DNA of 26,211 nt from Pleurocapsa sp. MO_226.B13. GTDB taxonomy: Bacteria; Cyanobacteriota; Cyanobacteriia; Cyanobacteriales; Xenococcaceae. Position 1 is the first letter of the stretch. Every line of letters begins with the position of its first letter. The translations under genes and the position numbers were made by a program. This document shows, in pieces, positions 1 to 7,680 of the stretch. Below the pieces are notes generated by a model. It was not told where the DNA came from. It did no database searches and worked only from the letters and a program-made list of their open reading frames with translations. The stretch lies in the NCBI GenBank assembly GCA_030064795.1, contig JASJEI010000261.1:1-26211 (forward strand). Reading direction: 5' to 3'.

Positions 1-207
1 GATTAGATTAAATAAGGTTTGCAACCATTCAATTAATTCCACAGTTGGTAGCTGATAGATTGCCCGACAGATAGACCACACTCTCAAATCGTCATAGTCC
101 AAGCTGTGATAGAACTCGGCGGGAAAAAGTTTGATGATTCCTCGTTCGTCTAGGAGAAGGCGATCGTATGCTTGTAAAAACTCTTCAACTTCGGGAGGAT
201 AATTCAT
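1..207 (-). CDS. Hypothetical protein, N-terminal 69 residues (runs off the window)
   Basis: An open frame on the minus strand begins at an ATG at 207-205 and reads without a stop to the window edge. It starts MNYPPEVEEFLQAYDRLL and is rich in Asp, Glu, Leu and Trp, as in a soluble helical protein. No signal peptide, membrane segment or catalytic motif is visible. It is divergent from the RNase H-like gene at 252, leaving 44 bp for both promoters. I do not recognise the family. The clean frame with acidic, amphipathic composition and a HIP1-like site inside it argue that it is a real gene. Confidence 0.55.
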   Translation of the reverse strand, partial: MNYPPEVEEFLQAYDRLLLDERGIIKLFPAEFYHSLDYDDLRVWSICRAIYQLPTVELIEWLQTLFNLI

Positions 208-251
208 AGCAGCTAATTTTTCGCTCTTTTATATATCTGTAACTTGAGAAA

Positions 252-1034
252 ATGGCTCGACCCAAAAAGATAATAGCTCGAACTAAAGTGCAGGGCGATC
301 GCTATCAAATTTGTCTATTTAGGCGACAAGGTAAAAATCAATGGCATATTAACAAAATACTTATTGATGACGCTCCCTTATCTTTAGATGAAGCCAAGGA
401 GAAAATGAAAGAATTTTCAGAGCAATTAAACATTCCCTGGCTTCAAAAACCATTGCAAGATGTAACTAGAAAACGATTACACAATTCTGCAAAAAGAAAG
501 GCGAGAAAGGAAAAATTACGAAAAGCCCGTGCGCTCAAACCACCTCTTCTTACCTTTGATGGCTCATCTTTGGAAAGACCAGGACGTTCTGCTTCTGCCT
601 CCGTGATTGAAATGCCCGATTTTACTCGTCATACAGTTACTCGATTCATACCTTCAGCTTTTGCCAATGAAGCAGAATATACGGGATTAATTATCGGTCT
701 GGAGAAGGCAAAAGAATTAGGAATATCTAAACTAGACATCAAAGGAGATAGCCAAACGGTTATTTATCAAGTATCTGGAAAATATCAGCTAAATAATGAT
801 TCTAAATTTTTAGTAATGCGCGATCGCGTATTGAATTTATTATCTTTTTTTGATGATTATTCTCTAACTTGGATTCCTAGAAGAAGAAATCAATTAGCCG
901 ATAGGGCAGCCCGTAAATGTTTAAAGGAAAATTCTCCTGAAGAAGTAACGAGTCCAAGTTATGCAGAACAATATATAGATGATTTAATCTATGGTAATTC
1001 TGACTGGTTCGATGATGATTATTATTATTTTTAA
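252..1034 (+). CDS. RNase H-fold protein (ribonuclease HI-like)
   Basis: The C-terminal half (about residues 98-225 of 260) is an RNase H domain, which cuts the RNA strand of RNA-DNA hybrids. All four acidic residues of the active site are present: D103 in TFDGSS, E142 in [10 protein letters not shown]166 in IKGDSQ and D217 in [12 protein letters not shown]. The pattern resembles the RVT_3/RnhA-like family more than classical RnhA. Residues 1-97 form a basic N-terminal extension with a Lys/Arg-rich helix around 72-95, possibly for nucleic-acid binding. The last 20 residues are acidic and Tyr-rich. The start is the ATG at 252; no strong Shine-Dalgarno is seen. A GIY-YIG gene follows after 11 bp on the same strand, so the two may be co-transcribed. 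Confidence 0.8.
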   Translation: MARPKKIIARTKVQGDRYQICLFRRQGKNQWHINKILIDDAPLSLDEAKEKMKEFSEQLNIPWLQKPLQDVTRKRLHNSAKRKARKEKLRKARALKPPLLTFDGSSLERPGRSASASVIEMPDFTRHTVTRFIPSAFANEAEYTGLIIGLEKAKELGISKLDIKGDSQTVIYQVSGKYQLNNDSKFLVMRDRVLNLLSFFDDYSLTWIPRRRNQLADRAARKCLKENSPEEVTSPSYAEQYIDDLIYGNSDWFDDDYYYF

Positions 1035-1045
1035 AACATTCTCTT

Positions 1046-1333
1046 ATGTGGTCTGTATACATGATTCGATGTAGCGATAATTCTCTTTACACGGGAATAA
1101 CAAATGATGTCCCCAAACGTTTTGAGGTTCACCAATCGGGCGGTGTTAAAGCTGCTAAATATACCAGAAACAAGCATCCCCTAAAATTGGTTTTCAGTGC
1201 TGAGGTGGGAGATAAATCGGCTGCTTCTCGTGCTGAATATCGCCTCAAAAAACTATCAAAAGCAAGTAAGGAATTACTTGTAACGGGTAAAACTTCGTTA
1301 TTCAGCTTAGGAATTATAGAAACAAAGATCTAG
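1046..1333 (+). CDS. GIY-YIG nuclease superfamily protein (YhbQ/UPF0213-like)
   Basis: This 95-residue protein is almost entirely one GIY-YIG domain. The first strand reads VYMIRC and the second LYTGIT (the GIY and YIG positions), followed by the conserved Arg and His in [24 protein letters not shown] and the Glu-containing helix [12 protein letters not shown] complete the family pattern. Stand-alone short members resemble E. coli YhbQ, a DNA-nicking enzyme of poorly known role. The length is normal for the family. It begins 11 bp after the RNase H-like gene, suggesting a short operon, and it converges on the broken SNase gene at 1344. Confidence 0.85.
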   Translation: MWSVYMIRCSDNSLYTGITNDVPKRFEVHQSGGVKAAKYTRNKHPLKLVFSAEVGDKSAASRAEYRLKKLSKASKELLVTGKTSLFSLGIIETKI

Positions 1334-1343
1334 AGCGATCGCA

Positions 1344-1652
1344 TTACTTATTAGCCTGACGCCTAAACAACCAGGGAGGTTGGGGGCTACCGTTCCAAAT
1401 TCCCAAACCTTCCTTCTGAGCTAATTCTTGAGCGATCGCAAATTCACCTCGAATCGGACAATTACCTGAATATTTCTCGTAGTGCCAGGCATAGCCATCT
1501 CTGACCATTTGAACGTTTAAATTAATGGCGGTACTTTGAGAATCTTTGACATAAACCTCTGCTACGGTTCTTTGATACCTGTCCTTTTCAATTGGGACGA
1601 TAAGTAGTTCACCATTGCCAATATCTACAAGCGATCGCAAGTGGTCACGAGC
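1344..1652 (-). pseudogene. Staphylococcal nuclease-like (thermonuclease) gene, 5' half lost
   Basis: The frame encodes the second half of an SNase-domain protein: ARDHLRSLVDI, then KDRYQRTVAEVYV with the equivalent of SNase Arg87, then MVRDGYAWHYEKY and AQKEGLGIWNGS near the end. The first half, which would carry the Arg35, Asp40 and Glu43 equivalents of the calcium/phosphate site, is absent. The homologous frame stops abruptly at 1652, exactly where the inverted repeat of the IS5-family element begins; the repeat supplies an in-frame TAA at 1655-1653. No SNase N-terminus is found on the far side of the element (2881-3113). The only possible start codons are internal TTG codons, so I regard this as a dead 3' fragment. 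Confidence 0.8.
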
Positions 1653-1697
1653 TTAGAATTCTTGCAAAAGTTTTTTATGATCTAATTAGGAGTTATT

Positions 1698-1758
1698 CAT
1701 TTTTGAGTTTCTCCCAATCAACTGTCACTACTTTGGCAATCGCGACAACTCAAAAATG
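1698..1758. repeat. 12-bp perfect inverted repeat inside the IS
   Basis: CATTTTTGAGTT at 1698-1709 is repeated in inverse orientation at 1747-1758 with a 37-base spacer. It sits between the left terminal repeat and the transposase start. A transcript entering from outside could fold here. Such structures in other insertion sequences limit transposase expression from read-through transcripts, but that role is inferred. Confidence 0.45.
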
Positions 1759-1850
1759 CTCTCCATGATGAAAAGGTAAATTAAGTTTTAAAACCAGAAA
1801 AATATATAATTATCAAAGACAATTATTAGAAAAAGAAACGTGATTTAATA

Positions 1851-2672
1851 ATGAAATATTTGCAAGTCAAAAAAATATCATCAACTGACTTTAAGCGTTT
1901 AACAGGGATAAAAAAAAACTTTCAGAGTGATGGTTAGCACCGTCAAAGCTCAAGAAAAGGAAAAAAAGAAATCAGGACGCAAGCCAAAATTAATAGTTGA
2001 AGATCGAATTTTAATGACTCTTCAATATATAGCGCGAATATAGGAGTTATTATCATATTGGAAAAGACTGGAAAATGTCCGAATCTAACGTTTGTCGGAT
2101 TGTGCATAAAATTGAAAATATATTAATTAAATCTCGCCAATTTCGCCTGACTGTCAAGAAAAAATTATGGCAAAGTTCTTCTGAAGAAGAAGTGGTAGTA
2201 ATAGATGTAATGGAAAGTCAAATTGAAAGACCCTCAAGAAGACAAAAAGAGTTTTATAGTGGAAAACAAAGAGAACATACTTTAAAAACACAATTAGTGA
2301 TCAATCAAAAAAATCGAAAAATCTTATGTTTAGTCAATGGAAAAGGTAAAACTCACGATTTTAAACTTTTTAAAAACAGTGGGGTAAAATTTGGTAATTT
2401 CATGAAAGTTATTGCCGATAAAGGATATCAAGGAATCGCTAAAATTCATCAAAAAGCGTGAAACACCGATTAAGAAAAAGAAAGGAAAAAAGTTAACGAA
2501 AGAAGAAAAGAAATACAATCGAAAACTTAATCGATTACGAATTACAGTAGAACACATTAACAGAAGATTAAAAATTTTCAAAATTCTCTCTTATCCTTAC
2601 CGAAATCGCGGTAAGAGATTCGGATTAAGAGCTAATTTAATTGCGGGTATTTATAATTATGAATTAGTCTAA
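1851..2672 (+). pseudogene. IS5-family transposase, at least three frameshifts
   Basis: Reading across three frames gives a complete transposase of the DDE_Tnp_4 type. The N-terminal piece begins MKYLQVKKISSTDFKRLTG at 1851. The frame then shifts near 1937 (SGRKPKLIVEDRILMTLQY), again near 2038 (EYRSYYHIGKDWKMSESNVC), and again near 2455 (RETPIKKKKGKKLTKEEK). Catalytic-region motifs remain: VIDVMESQIERPSRRQ with the first Asp, YSGKQREHTLKTQ, IADKGYQGI with the second Asp, and RITVEHINRRLKIF with the Glu. One shift could be programmed, but three cannot be, so the copy is inactive and could move only with help in trans. Confidence 0.8.
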
Positions 2673-2707
2673 TAATCGAAATTTAAAAATTAAAATTAAT
2701 TCAACAA

Positions 2708-2733
2708 TTTCAGTGATTAATTAATTACTGAAA
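2708..2733 (+). terminator. Hairpin downstream of the IS5-family transposase
   Basis: TTTCAGTGATTAA is followed at once by TTAATTACTGAAA, a 13-bp arm with one G-T wobble, then CTATTTTT. The stem is AT-rich but lies 36 bases after the transposase stop, so it is probably the IS's own terminator. Confidence 0.4.
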
Positions 2734-2953
2734 CTATTTTTGCTATCAATCTTTATTTCTAGCGATCGCCAGATTTTAATTAATAGAAAAAATTGCTCAG
2801 TTCTTACTATTTTAATAGGCAAAAATTGAAATTAAAAAAACCTATGATTATACCACAAAATATTTTTGCAAGAGTTCTAATGATTAGAGTCAGTAAAGTT
2901 TCGATCGCCATAAAAGAAAATACTTAAAAGCTTGCGATAAATAAAAAGTAGAG

Positions 2954-3002
2954 GGAGCAAGGAGCAAGGAACAAGGAACAAGGAACAAGCAGCAAGGAAC
3001 AA
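2954..3002. repeat. Heptamer tandem repeat, seven units of GGARCAA
   Basis: Seven contiguous 7-base units of the form GGAGCAA or GGAACAA (one unit GCAGCAA) fill this stretch between the IS and the ankyrin gene. Short tandemly repeated heptamers are well known in cyanobacterial intergenic DNA. The rest of 2881-3113 holds nothing I can identify. Confidence 0.75.
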
Positions 3003-3113
3003 AGGATAGGGGATAACTAACAACCAATAACTAACTATTTATTATTAACTCCGAATTCCAAACTCATACGTAGCATTAATTTTTGTCTTTCATCCAAGTT
3101 AATATTAGACAAT

Positions 3114-3929
3114 TTACAACATCGAATCTAACAAGCGATCGCCTTTGGCAATAAACTGTCGATATTTGTATTTGAAGATATTGAACTGCGGTTGGGTTAA
3201 AATTCTGTGCAGATAAATGCGCTGCTGTGCGGTGACTGTGCGATCGATGATGTCGCAAGCTCGATCGCCTTGAGAGTCGGTAATGGATAGGGATGCACCA
3301 CTCACAACTAAGATCTCGACGATTTCTATTCTGGAGTTGCCAGTAGCATACATCAATGCGGTTTTACCGTCTGATGTTTGAGCATCAATTTCTGCCCCGC
3401 CGTCAATTAGATGCATGATAATCTTAAGTTTGTCTTGCATGGGGCGAGCATCTTGAATTCCCAAAATAGCCGTTTTCATTAAAGGCGCGATCCCGTTTCG
3501 ATCTCTGAGGTTAGGATCTGCACCGTTACTTAGAAGCAGCTCAACCACATCGGGCAAACACCAAAGAATTGCCATCTCCAGTGCAGTACGTCCCAAACTA
3601 TCTCTAACATTAGGATCTACTCCATATTCTAGTAACAGACGCAAACACTCTTCTTTAGCTGTAATCTGGTAAAGAATTCGCGGACGATCGCCAATCCAAC
3701 CTTGAGGTAAAGTAAAGTAACTCTTCTCAAAAACTAAAAATATCAGTGGTTCGCAGTCTGTGCCAACAATTTTGACATTCGGATCTATGCCCTGCTCTAA
3801 AAGTAGTTTAGCAGTAGTAATATCGCCTAGGGCGATCGCTTCGGCTAGTTTCAATTCCTGTTGGCGAGAATAGTTTTTTGCTCTGTTAAAAACATCAAAA
3901 ATTACCCAACTCACAATTGTTCGATCCAA
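3114..3929 (-). CDS. Ankyrin-repeat protein
   Basis: The 271-residue frame carries about five ankyrin repeats: roughly residues 26-52 (TTAKLLLEQGIDPNV), 88-110 (CLRLLLEYGVDPNVRD), 112-142 (GRTALEMA then VVELLLSNGADPNLRD), 145-184 and 188-217 (GKTALMYAT). There is no signal peptide or membrane segment, so a cytosolic protein-binding role is likely, partner unknown. The start is uncertain: no ATG occurs near the 5' end. The frame opens after a stop near 3955, and the candidates are TTG at 3929 or GTG at 3914. Residues 218-271 form a non-repeat C-terminal cap. It is flanked by heptamer repeats on both sides and appears monocistronic. Confidence 0.8.
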   Translation of the reverse strand: MDRTIVSWVIFDVFNRAKNYSRQQELKLAEAIALGDITTAKLLLEQGIDPNVKIVGTDCEPLIFLVFEKSYFTLPQGWIGDRPRILYQITAKEECLRLLLEYGVDPNVRDSLGRTALEMAILWCLPDVVELLLSNGADPNLRDRNGIAPLMKTAILGIQDARPMQDKLKIIMHLIDGGAEIDAQTSDGKTALMYATGNSRIEIVEILVVSGASLSITDSQGDRACDIIDRTVTAQQRIYLHRILTQPQFNIFKYKYRQFIAKGDRLLDSML

Positions 3930-4072
3930 CTTGGTAAGGGATTTAAAGATATTTTAAGACAAAAATAACTGTCTAATTAGGACTGATTATTAATTACTTG
4001 TTACGAGCGGTTAAATTTTTAGGAAAAATGCGCTCGGATCGTGAAAATTTAGAGGCAGGAGACAGGAGATAA

Positions 4073-4155
4073 GTAGCAAGTAGCAAGTAGCAAGTAGCGA
4101 GTCTAAATTTTCCAACTACGAACTACGAACTACGAACTACGAACTACGAACTACT
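4073..4155. repeat. Two heptamer arrays: GTAGCAA x4 and AACTACG x5
   Basis: GTAGCAA repeats at 4073-4100 (the last unit GTAGCGA), then after 13 bases AACTACG repeats five times at 4114-4148 with a partial sixth. GTAG in the first array can pair with CTAC in the second, so the transcript could fold into a long imperfect hairpin just after the malQ stop at 4172 (minus strand). The remainder of 3930-4171 shows nothing recognisable. Confidence 0.75.
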
Positions 4156-4171
4156 GACCACTAACTACTGT

Positions 4172-5686
4172 TTATTCTTCTCTCTTAATGGGAGTTCTTC
4201 CGTAGAGATAATTTAGATATCTCAAACGACCACTCAATTCCTCATTAAATGCTTCGGCACGACAACGCCATTCCCAGTTACCTGAAGCCTGAGAAGGAGT
4301 ATTCATCTTCGCATTTGTTCCCAAACCTAAAATATCTTGGAAAGGTAAAACGACAGTATTACCGATTGAGCCTAATGCTAAGCGAATTAATGCCCAGTGA
4401 ATACCATCATTACACAGACAACCCAAATAATCTACCACTCTAGCTTGGGCTTCGGGCGATCGCTCGCTAAACCAACCGACGGTAGTATTATTATCGTGAG
4501 TACCTGTATAGACAATACAGTTGCGATTGTAGTTGTAGGGTAAAAAACCGTTGGCGCGATCCGAATCAAAGGCAAATTGTAGAATTTTCATGCCAGGAAA
4601 ATTAAATTTATCCCGCAGTGCTTCTACTTCAGGGGTGATCACTCCCAAGTCTTCGGCGACAATCGGTAACTTACCCAATTGTTTTTCTAGCAATTGAAAA
4701 AATTCATCTCCTGGGGCATCAAGCCAGGTTCCTTTCATGGCCGTATCCTCTCCTTCGGGTACTGCCCAATATGCTTGAAAACCTCGAAAGTGATCGATCC
4801 GAATAATATCTACATATTCTAAGATTCCTTCTATCCTTCTAATCCACCATTTAAAGTCAGTTCTTTTGAGTTCTTCCCAATCATAAACAGGATTGCCCCA
4901 AAGCTGCCCCGTAGCACTAAAATAATCTGGTGGTACGCCGGCCATCAACTCCGCTTCTCCCGTCTCTTCATCTAAACGAAAGATATCGCGGTGCGCCCAA
5001 ACATCAACGCTATCGTGGGCTACGTAGATCGGAATATCGCCAAAGATTTGAATTCCTTTTTGGTTGGCGTATTGTTTGAGGTTTTGCCACTGACAGTAGA
5101 ACTGATACTGAACAAACTTCTGGAAAAAGATCTCGTCAGCCAATTCTGTTGCCCACTTTGCCATTGCTTGGGGCTGACGGGAAGCAATGTCAGCATCCCA
5201 TTGATTCCAACTACTATTGTTGTAAGTCTGTTTGAGAGAGATAAACAGAGCATAATCACTCAACCAATCACTATGACGATTACAAAAATGCTCGAATTCA
5301 GCTTTTTCTGTACCTGACAATCTGCTTTTAAAGCGATCGCTTGCCCGTCGTAATAAAGGCATTTTAGTCTCAATTACTCGATCGAAATCTACTCGATCTA
5401 AAGGAAATTCTGGCAGTCGATTTAACTCTTCCTCTGTCAGCAATTCCTGTTGTTGAAGAATTGTTGGACTAATTAATAGAGGATTTCCTGCCAAAGCAGA
5501 ATAAGATAGGTAAGGAGAGTTACCAAAACCCGTTGGCCCAATTGGTAATATTTGCCATACTTGTTGGTCACTATTGGCTAAAAAATCGACAAACTGATAG
5601 GCGTTTTCACCCAAGTCTCCAATGCCAAAACGGCTAGGGAGAGAAGTAGGATGAAGCAAAATACCGCTAGCTCTAAAATCTAACAT
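4172..5686 (-). CDS. malQ: 4-alpha-glucanotransferase (amylomaltase, GH77)
   Basis: The enzyme transfers maltooligosaccharide segments between alpha-1,4-glucans during glycogen turnover in the cytosol. The 504-residue length is normal for the compact bacterial GH77 form. The N-terminal motif GILLHPTSLPSRFGIGDLG and IYVAHDSVDVW at 221-230 are typical. The catalytic residues are visible: nucleophile D298 in IRIDHFRGF, acid/base E345 in IVAEDLGVITPEV, and D398 in TGTHDNNTTVGW. The C-terminal MNTPSQASGNWEWR is also conserved. The start is ATG at 5686; no Shine-Dalgarno is evident in the AT-rich leader. It is divergent from psbZ with about 250 bp between. Confidence 0.97.
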   Translation of the reverse strand: MLDFRASGILLHPTSLPSRFGIGDLGENAYQFVDFLANSDQQVWQILPIGPTGFGNSPYLSYSALAGNPLLISPTILQQQELLTEEELNRLPEFPLDRVDFDRVIETKMPLLRRASDRFKSRLSGTEKAEFEHFCNRHSDWLSDYALFISLKQTYNNSSWNQWDADIASRQPQAMAKWATELADEIFFQKFVQYQFYCQWQNLKQYANQKGIQIFGDIPIYVAHDSVDVWAHRDIFRLDEETGEAELMAGVPPDYFSATGQLWGNPVYDWEELKRTDFKWWIRRIEGILEYVDIIRIDHFRGFQAYWAVPEGEDTAMKGTWLDAPGDEFFQLLEKQLGKLPIVAEDLGVITPEVEALRDKFNFPGMKILQFAFDSDRANGFLPYNYNRNCIVYTGTHDNNTTVGWFSERSPEAQARVVDYLGCLCNDGIHWALIRLALGSIGNTVVLPFQDILGLGTNAKMNTPSQASGNWEWRCRAEAFNEELSGRLRYLNYLYGRTPIKREE

Positions 5687-5938
5687 CTATTATTAATAAA
5701 TTTTAGTAATTTTTGTCCAGATATCCCAGAGCAACCATAGCTTTTTGATGGTTTGGGAATCAGCCTATTTTACAAAAGTTTAGATAAAGTTATCTAGCAT
5801 TGCGTAAAAGATTATTTCTCAGATGTAGTCGATTTTTGGTAGCTTATAAGATTGGAGCGGAAAAAAATAACCAAATTAAAACATTATTTAAAGATTTGCC
5901 ATTTACTCTTGGCTATCTTAAATTAGGAGAATCAAACG

Positions 5939-6127
5939 ATGACTATTTTATTTCAATTAGCACTAGCTACTTTAGTTCTGTTTTCTTTTGTAATGGTAAT
6001 TGGAGTTCCAGTTGCCTATGCTTCCCCACAAGACTGGGAGCAATCTAAGACATTAATTTACGTCGGTTCGGGAATTTGGACTGTTTTAGTGTTGATCGTA
6101 GCAGTTTTAAACTTTTTTGTGATTTAA
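5939..6127 (+). CDS. psbZ: Photosystem II protein PsbZ (Ycf9)
   Basis: This 62-residue membrane protein matches PsbZ, a small PSII core subunit at the periphery of the dimer near CP43. It has two helices, about residues 5-27 and 40-60, joined by the conserved lumen-facing loop [12 protein letters not shown] Shine-Dalgarno AGGAGA ends about 9 bases before the ATG. The length is exactly that usual for cyanobacteria. A hairpin terminator follows at 6154, so it is probably transcribed alone, with ribH downstream on the same strand. Confidence 0.97.
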   Translation: MTILFQLALATLVLFSFVMVIGVPVAYASPQDWEQSKTLIYVGSGIWTVLVLIVAVLNFFVI

Positions 6128-6153
6128 ACAGCTAATACTGGCAAACTAAATAG

Positions 6154-6177
6154 AAGCAAGCGATCGCTTGTTTTTTT
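6154..6177 (+). terminator. Rho-independent terminator after psbZ
   Basis: The palindrome CAAGCGATCGCTTG at 6157-6170 folds as CAAGC-GATC-GCTTG, extended by A-T and G-T pairs, and is followed by seven T. The stem contains a HIP1 octamer. Nothing else in 6128-6230 is identifiable. Confidence 0.7.
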
Positions 6178-6230
6178 GGCGATCGCATTTTTAAGATTAA
6201 ACATAGATAATTGTTAGCTTATATTGACTT

Positions 6231-6809
6231 ATGGCTGTTTTTGAAGGCACTTTTGCAGGAGACGTATCTAATTTTCGTCTGGCGATCGTGATTGGTCGGT
6301 TTAACGATTTAGTAACTGATAAGCTTATTTCTGGTTGCCAAGACTGTCTCAAGCGTCATGGTATTGATATCGAGCCTGAGAACGGTCAGGTGGACTATGT
6401 TTGGGTTCCTGGTAGCTATGAAATAGCTATGGTGGCTCGACAATTAGCTCTATCCGCTCGTTATAATGCCATTATCTGTCTCGGTGCGGTAATACGCGGA
6501 CAAACCCCACACTTTGACTATGTTGCCTCAGAAGCAGCTAAAGGCATAGCAGCAGCAAGTTTCCAAACTGGTATTCCAGTGATTTTTGGTGTCTTGACTG
6601 TAGATACTATGCAACAGGCTTTAGAAAGGGCGGGAATCAAAAGTAATTTGGGTTGGAACTACGCTTTAAATGCTTTAGAAATGGCTAGTTTGATGCAGCA
6701 GATAGGAAATAGGTCTTTATCTGCTTCTGCCTCTAATTTACCACCAGGAAATGAGACTATGGCTTTACCCAAAGTTACAGGTCAAAACACAAGTAAAGGC
6801 GACTATTGA
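6231..6809 (+). CDS. ribH: 6,7-dimethyl-8-ribityllumazine synthase
   Basis: RibH condenses 5-amino-6-ribitylaminouracil with 3,4-dihydroxy-2-butanone 4-phosphate, the penultimate step of riboflavin synthesis, and assembles into an oligomeric capsid. Seen here: IGRFND (residues 21-26, the aromatic residue that stacks on the substrate), [13 protein letters not shown] (58-69), [17 protein letters not shown] (85-101) with the catalytic His94, and [16 protein letters not shown] (120-135). Residues 1-160 are the family core. The last 32 residues are a low-complexity Ser/Asn-rich tail, as seen in some cyanobacterial homologues. The start is ATG at 6231. No FMN riboswitch is visible upstream. Confidence 0.96.
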   Translation: MAVFEGTFAGDVSNFRLAIVIGRFNDLVTDKLISGCQDCLKRHGIDIEPENGQVDYVWVPGSYEIAMVARQLALSARYNAIICLGAVIRGQTPHFDYVASEAAKGIAAASFQTGIPVIFGVLTVDTMQQALERAGIKSNLGWNYALNALEMASLMQQIGNRSLSASASNLPPGNETMALPKVTGQNTSKGDY

Positions 6810-6874
6810 AGCTTTGGCACCAATCAAAAACCTTGGTTTTAAGACAAGTCAGAAGTCATAAGACTATACAGTGT

Positions 6875-6925
6875 AAGTGCGATCCCTTACTGTGGGTAAT
6901 TTGAGATCTAAAGGCGATCGCACTT
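6875..6925. repeat. 10-bp inverted repeat downstream of ribH
   Basis: AAGTGCGATC at 6875-6884 and GATCGCACTT at 6916-6925 are perfect inverse copies with a 31-base spacer. No T run follows. Its role is unknown; it may be a dispersed palindromic repeat. Confidence 0.4.
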
Positions 6926-6960
6926 TGGTGTCTAAGCTGTTCGAGCTAAACAGCCTTGCT

Positions 6961-6989
6961 AATCAAACAATATTGTTTGGTTGGTTTTT
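6961..6989 (+). terminator. Possible terminator for ribH
   Basis: The perfect palindrome CAAACAATATTGTTTG at 6964-6979, extended by two or three weaker pairs, is followed by GGTTGGTTTTT. The stem is AT-rich and about 150 bases past the stop, so this is tentative. The rest of 6810-7088 holds nothing else I can name. Confidence 0.4.
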
Positions 6990-7088
6990 AAGCAGATTGC
7001 TGATATAGCAATAATTAGTCGCAATTTATTACTGGCTTGCGATCGCCTTGGACAAACAAAAATTGTAAACTCAAGATGCGAATAACTA

Positions 7089-7140
7089 TACTTCACCTTG
7101 CCAACCGATAACAGAAGCGATCGCTTTTACTAAATCCGCT
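7089..7140 (-). pseudogene. Fragment of an NAD-dependent epimerase gene
   Basis: Seventeen codons read ADLVKAIASVIGWQGEV and then a stop. They match VADIVKAIAKVVGWQGEV of the epimerase gene at 7681-8693 at most positions, with different codons, so this is a scrap of a diverged paralogue. Nothing before or after it in frame continues the homology. Confidence 0.6.
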
Positions 7141-7304
7141 TAGATATTTTGGTCTGTGATAAAGTTTACAGTTTGTTGAATAACTCGTTCGTCCCGAAGA
7201 ATTCTGTTATGTCCGAGTCCTTCAGTCACAATTAGCTGAGAATCTTGCCAAGCTTGAGCGATCGCCTGACTTTCACGTAGAGAACAGTCTCGATCGGCGA
7301 GATC
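7140..7304 (-). pseudogene. C-terminal fragment of an alpha/beta hydrolase gene
   Basis: The frame reads DLADRDCSLRESQAIAQAWQ and later LIVTEGLGHNRILRDERVI, ending with TAA. This is the end of an alpha/beta hydrolase: the charge-relay Asp region (normally HDxxDRxxP) and the catalytic His in GLGHNRIL. The upstream part is gone, and the sequence joins directly to the AraC fragment at about 7305. Only about 54 codons remain, without start, oxyanion hole or nucleophile. Confidence 0.6.
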
Positions 7305-7644
7305 TTAAATCATCCCATTGTCCTTTGTAAGAAATATTTTTAGGAACAATTAAAATATCCCCCTGTGTTATGTACCTACTTTGAAATTTATCATCCAGCT
7401 ATCTTTCTGATTTACCCTGACTATCGTTGATTTTGATCCACAAAGAGTGCTTTTGGCAAGAGTGCTTTTGGCAAGAGATTTTAGGAACTTCTCCCCCAGG
7501 TTGGCGATGAAATTCAAGATAAATATTATTCCATCCAGCTTCATGACTCGAAACAAGAAGCGGAAGAGAAAAGTGCATGGTTGTGGGATGTATTGGGTTT
7601 GAGGAGAAGAAACTATCTTCATCCTTACTATTGTCGTGATTCAC
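7305..7644 (-). pseudogene. AraC-family regulator gene, N-terminal sensor half only, internal stop
   Basis: The frame opens at a GTG at 7644. LLVSSHEAGWNNIYLEFHRQP and GDILIVPKNISYKGQWDD match the N-terminal cupin-like domain of a cyanobacterial AraC-type regulator group. A TAG at 7399-7401 interrupts the frame between SER and LDDKFQSRY; relatives have Trp there, so TGG to TAG is the likely mutation. A 15-base direct duplication at about 7444-7473 adds SCQKH twice. The DNA-binding helix-turn-helix half is missing, and the frame ends soon after entering the hydrolase fragment. Certainly non-functional. Confidence 0.6.
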
Positions 7645-7680
7645 ATCTAGGTTCTTGTTGTTTATCGCTACAGTTAGTAT

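Larger units (their letters stand above)
1653..2880 (+). mobile_element. IS5-family insertion sequence, decayed (about 1.2 kb)
   Basis: The left end reads TTAGAATTCTTGCAAAA and the right end, read inwards, TTAGAACTCTTGCAAAA, a 17-bp inverted repeat with one mismatch; weaker similarity continues for about 20 more bases. Between the ends lies a frameshifted DDE transposase related to DDE_Tnp_4. If the outer TA is a target duplication, the element proper is 1656-2877; otherwise no direct repeat is seen. The left end abuts the broken nuclease gene and the right end abuts unrelated sequence, suggesting that insertion was followed by an adjacent deletion. Confidence 0.8.

Noticed and set aside
1..1652. 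Defence island built from RNase H, GIY-YIG and SNase genes
   Set aside because: No sensor, methyltransferase, toxin-antitoxin or phage-related partner is present and the SNase gene is dead, so there is no support beyond proximity.
1851..2672. Programmed frameshifting in the IS5-family transposase
   Set aside because: At least three shifts are needed and none lies on a convincing slippery heptamer; decay is simpler.
2954..3002. Possible CRISPR array
   Set aside because: Period is 7 bases with no spacers; this is a simple tandem repeat. No CRISPR-like repeat-spacer pattern or cas gene occurs in the window.
4249..4443. Open frames inside malQ on the opposite strand (also 4991-5317)
   Set aside because: They are antisense to conserved GH77 coding sequence and show no protein-like pattern.
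5800..6048. 82-codon plus-strand frame overlapping psbZ
   Set aside because: Its second half is psbZ read in the wrong frame; no ribosome site or family pattern.
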